DNA of 5,693 nucleotides from Methanosarcina sp. (GTDB taxonomy: Archaea > Halobacteriota > Methanosarcinia > Methanosarcinales > Methanosarcinaceae), in the NCBI GenBank assembly GCA_013330315.1, contig DUIO01000275.1, forward strand, positions 5,196-10,888. Direction: 5' to 3'. The notes beneath the pieces are model-generated. The model worked only from the letters and a program-made list of their open reading frames with translations. It was not told the DNA's origin and did not search any database. Positions 4,931 to 5,693 of the stretch are shown here, piece by piece. Each line of letters opens with the position of its first letter. Position 1 is the first letter of the stretch. Position numbers and translations under genes: made by a program.

Positions 4931-4960
4931 TTTAGAAATGTTTAGAAATGTCTAGAAATG
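4931..4960. repeat. Three tandem 10-bp repeats TTTAGAAATG
   Basis: Three exactly adjacent copies occupy 4931-4940, 4941-4950 and 4951-4960; the last has TCTAGAAATG. The period is one helical turn, and the array lies about 27 to 56 bp upstream of the TATA-like box of the ArsR-like gene. That position suits cooperative binding of a regulator on one DNA face. The core AGAAATG recurs in the 16-bp repeats further right. Confidence 0.8.
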
Positions 4961-5053
4961 TAGCTTTTTTCGTGAATAGAAACAGTTAGAATATCAAGGC
5001 TGTCATACAGTGAAAAATGGGATTATACCTGAATAAACAGGCTATCTCGGAAG

Positions 5054-5111
5054 AAGCTCATTCCAAAAGAAATGGACTTCAAAAGAAATAGATTCCAAAA
5101 GAAATGAGCTT
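5054..5111. repeat. Three tandem 16-bp repeats flanked by a 9-bp inverted repeat
   Basis: Units ATTCCAAAAGAAATGG (5060-5075), ACTTCAAAAGAAATAG (5076-5091) and ATTCCAAAAGAAATGA (5092-5107) are contiguous. AAGCTCATT (5054-5062) and its exact complement AATGAGCTT (5103-5111) bracket the array, so single-stranded DNA or RNA could fold with the repeats in the loop. The repeats share AGAAAT with the 10-bp array at 4931-4960. Confidence 0.75.
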
Positions 5112-5152
5112 TAAAGGTAACATTTCACTCCGGCTAGATGCTCAAATCCGAG

Positions 5153-5188
5153 AAAAAAAAGTATTCTGAATTCATTTCTGAATTCATA
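5153..5188 (-). terminator. Hairpin plus U8 terminator of the rightmost gene
   Basis: On the minus strand, TGAATTC and GAATTCA form a 7-bp stem around a 6-nt loop (about 5168-5187), and an unbroken run of eight T follows at 5160-5153, some 43 nt after the stop codon. The AT-rich stem is weak, but a U8 run alone would serve as an archaeal terminator. The motif CTGAATTCAT occurs three times here (5166, 5178, 5197), the last overlapping the gene's end. Confidence 0.5.
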
Positions 5189-5202
5189 TTATAAACCTGA
5201 AT

Positions 5203-5693
5203 TCATATTACAAATCCAGAAGTATCTTCAACCATACCCAATCCGTTACCGGTTTCCTGCAATGTTATGACCCTATCTTCAATCTCTACCTGGAAGTCCA
5301 CAACATCGACAAGGTTTTCTATATACCTGAAGTTAAAATTATTTGTAAAGCTAAAGGTCTCTTTACAGTAGCTCTTCATAACCATAAATACCCTGCCTTC
5401 TTCAGCGGTAACGATCCACCTTTTATCCCCTTTTTCTGAGGGGTATTCATGCACTTTTGCTTTCTTGAACCGGTGCAGCTTTTGTGCCTCTGCATCATAA
5501 AATTCCATGGAATTATATATATTATATTCTACTCCGATAATCTCGATATTCGGGATATAATATGTCAGGATCGAACCATTAATGAAAACAATTCTTGACC
5601 ATTTCCAGGGTATAAAAGGACCGACGACAATCACTTTCTGTGCATAACATTTCCCTGAAAAACCTTTTTCAAACAATACACCATTGAAATCAA
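5203..5693 (-). CDS. Hypothetical beta-rich protein, 5'-truncated by window edge
   Basis: The minus-strand frame is open to the right edge of the window and ends at TGA 5205-5203, leaving 162 C-terminal residues. A TTG at 5676 is probably internal, because in-frame DFNGV precedes it with no stop. The text is rich in aromatic and beta-branched residues with short alternating strands: EKGFSGKCYAQKV, GPFIPWKWSRIVFINGSILTYYIP, KRWIVTAEEGRVFMVMKSY and a closing LQETGNGLGMVEDTSGFVI. Two Cys are present. The pattern of a GxxY segment, a W-x-W-containing strand and repeated strands recalls lipocalin-like or carotenoid 1,2-hydratase (AttH-like) C-terminal domains, but this is a weak impression only. 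No membrane segment is seen in the visible part. Function is unassigned. Confidence 0.8.
   Translation of the reverse strand, partial: DFNGVLFEKGFSGKCYAQKVIVVGPFIPWKWSRIVFINGSILTYYIPNIEIIGVEYNIYNSMEFYDAEAQKLHRFKKAKVHEYPSEKGDKRWIVTAEEGRVFMVMKSYCKETFSFTNNFNFRYIENLVDVVDFQVEIEDRVITLQETGNGLGMVEDTSGFVI

Larger units (their letters stand above)
4808..5202. other. Regulatory and repeat-rich region upstream of the ArsR-like gene
   Basis: This stretch holds no convincing gene. It contains a 17-bp near-palindrome in the regulator's leader (4847-4863), a weak TATA-like box (4893-4904), the 8-bp palindrome TTCCGGAA (4919-4926), three 10-bp repeats (4931-4960), three 16-bp repeats (5060-5107) and a terminator-like hairpin with U8 for the rightmost gene (5153-5188). 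A 24-codon plus-strand frame at 5017-5091 overlaps the 16-bp repeats and has no ribosome binding site. Confidence 0.6.

Noticed and set aside
5017..5091. Plus-strand 24-codon open frame
   Set aside because: No ribosome binding site and most of it is made of the 16-bp repeats.

Overview
The window looks like a piece of a Methanosarcina-type methanogen chromosome. The strongest clue is a complete gene for methanogenesis marker protein 8 (DUF2099). Support comes from an MTH865-family gene, archaeal TATA-like boxes upstream of purine-rich ribosome binding sites, U-tract (not stem-loop) gene ends, and long AT-rich intergenic stretches. The genus is an inference from overall look. Only about 57% of the window is coding.

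Layout. Positions 1-620 (+) hold the 3' part of a conserved hypothetical protein, cut by the window edge. Positions 621-1213 are non-coding and hold a possible MITE-like inverted repeat, a pair of 22-bp repeats each carrying a TTAAG-A-CTTAA palindrome, and U-rich tracts. A 45-codon gene (1214-1351, +) with a good TATA box and Shine-Dalgarno encodes a very basic Lys/Ala-rich peptide. Positions 1352-2054 have no gene. They carry four A-runs ending in CGG (CCG-T5-7 on the minus strand), an isolated GC-rich hairpin and a ten-copy 17-bp tandem repeat.

Everything further right lies on the minus strand. The marker 8 gene (2055-2906) has its own promoter. Then come an MTH865-family gene (3201-3440) with a possible coupled mini-ORF in its leader, and a winged-helix ArsR-like regulator with a five-cysteine N-terminal region (3968-4807). 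Last is the 3' part of an unrecognised beta-rich protein (5203-5693), cut by the edge. The genes look monocistronic, each with its own promoter-like and terminator-like sequences, so no operon-level pathway can be claimed.

The most unusual material is in the gaps: the 17-bp minisatellite, the 22-bp palindromic repeat pair, the AGAAATG repeat clusters upstream of the regulator, and the short basic protein gene. No tRNA, rRNA, CRISPR array or transposase was seen.
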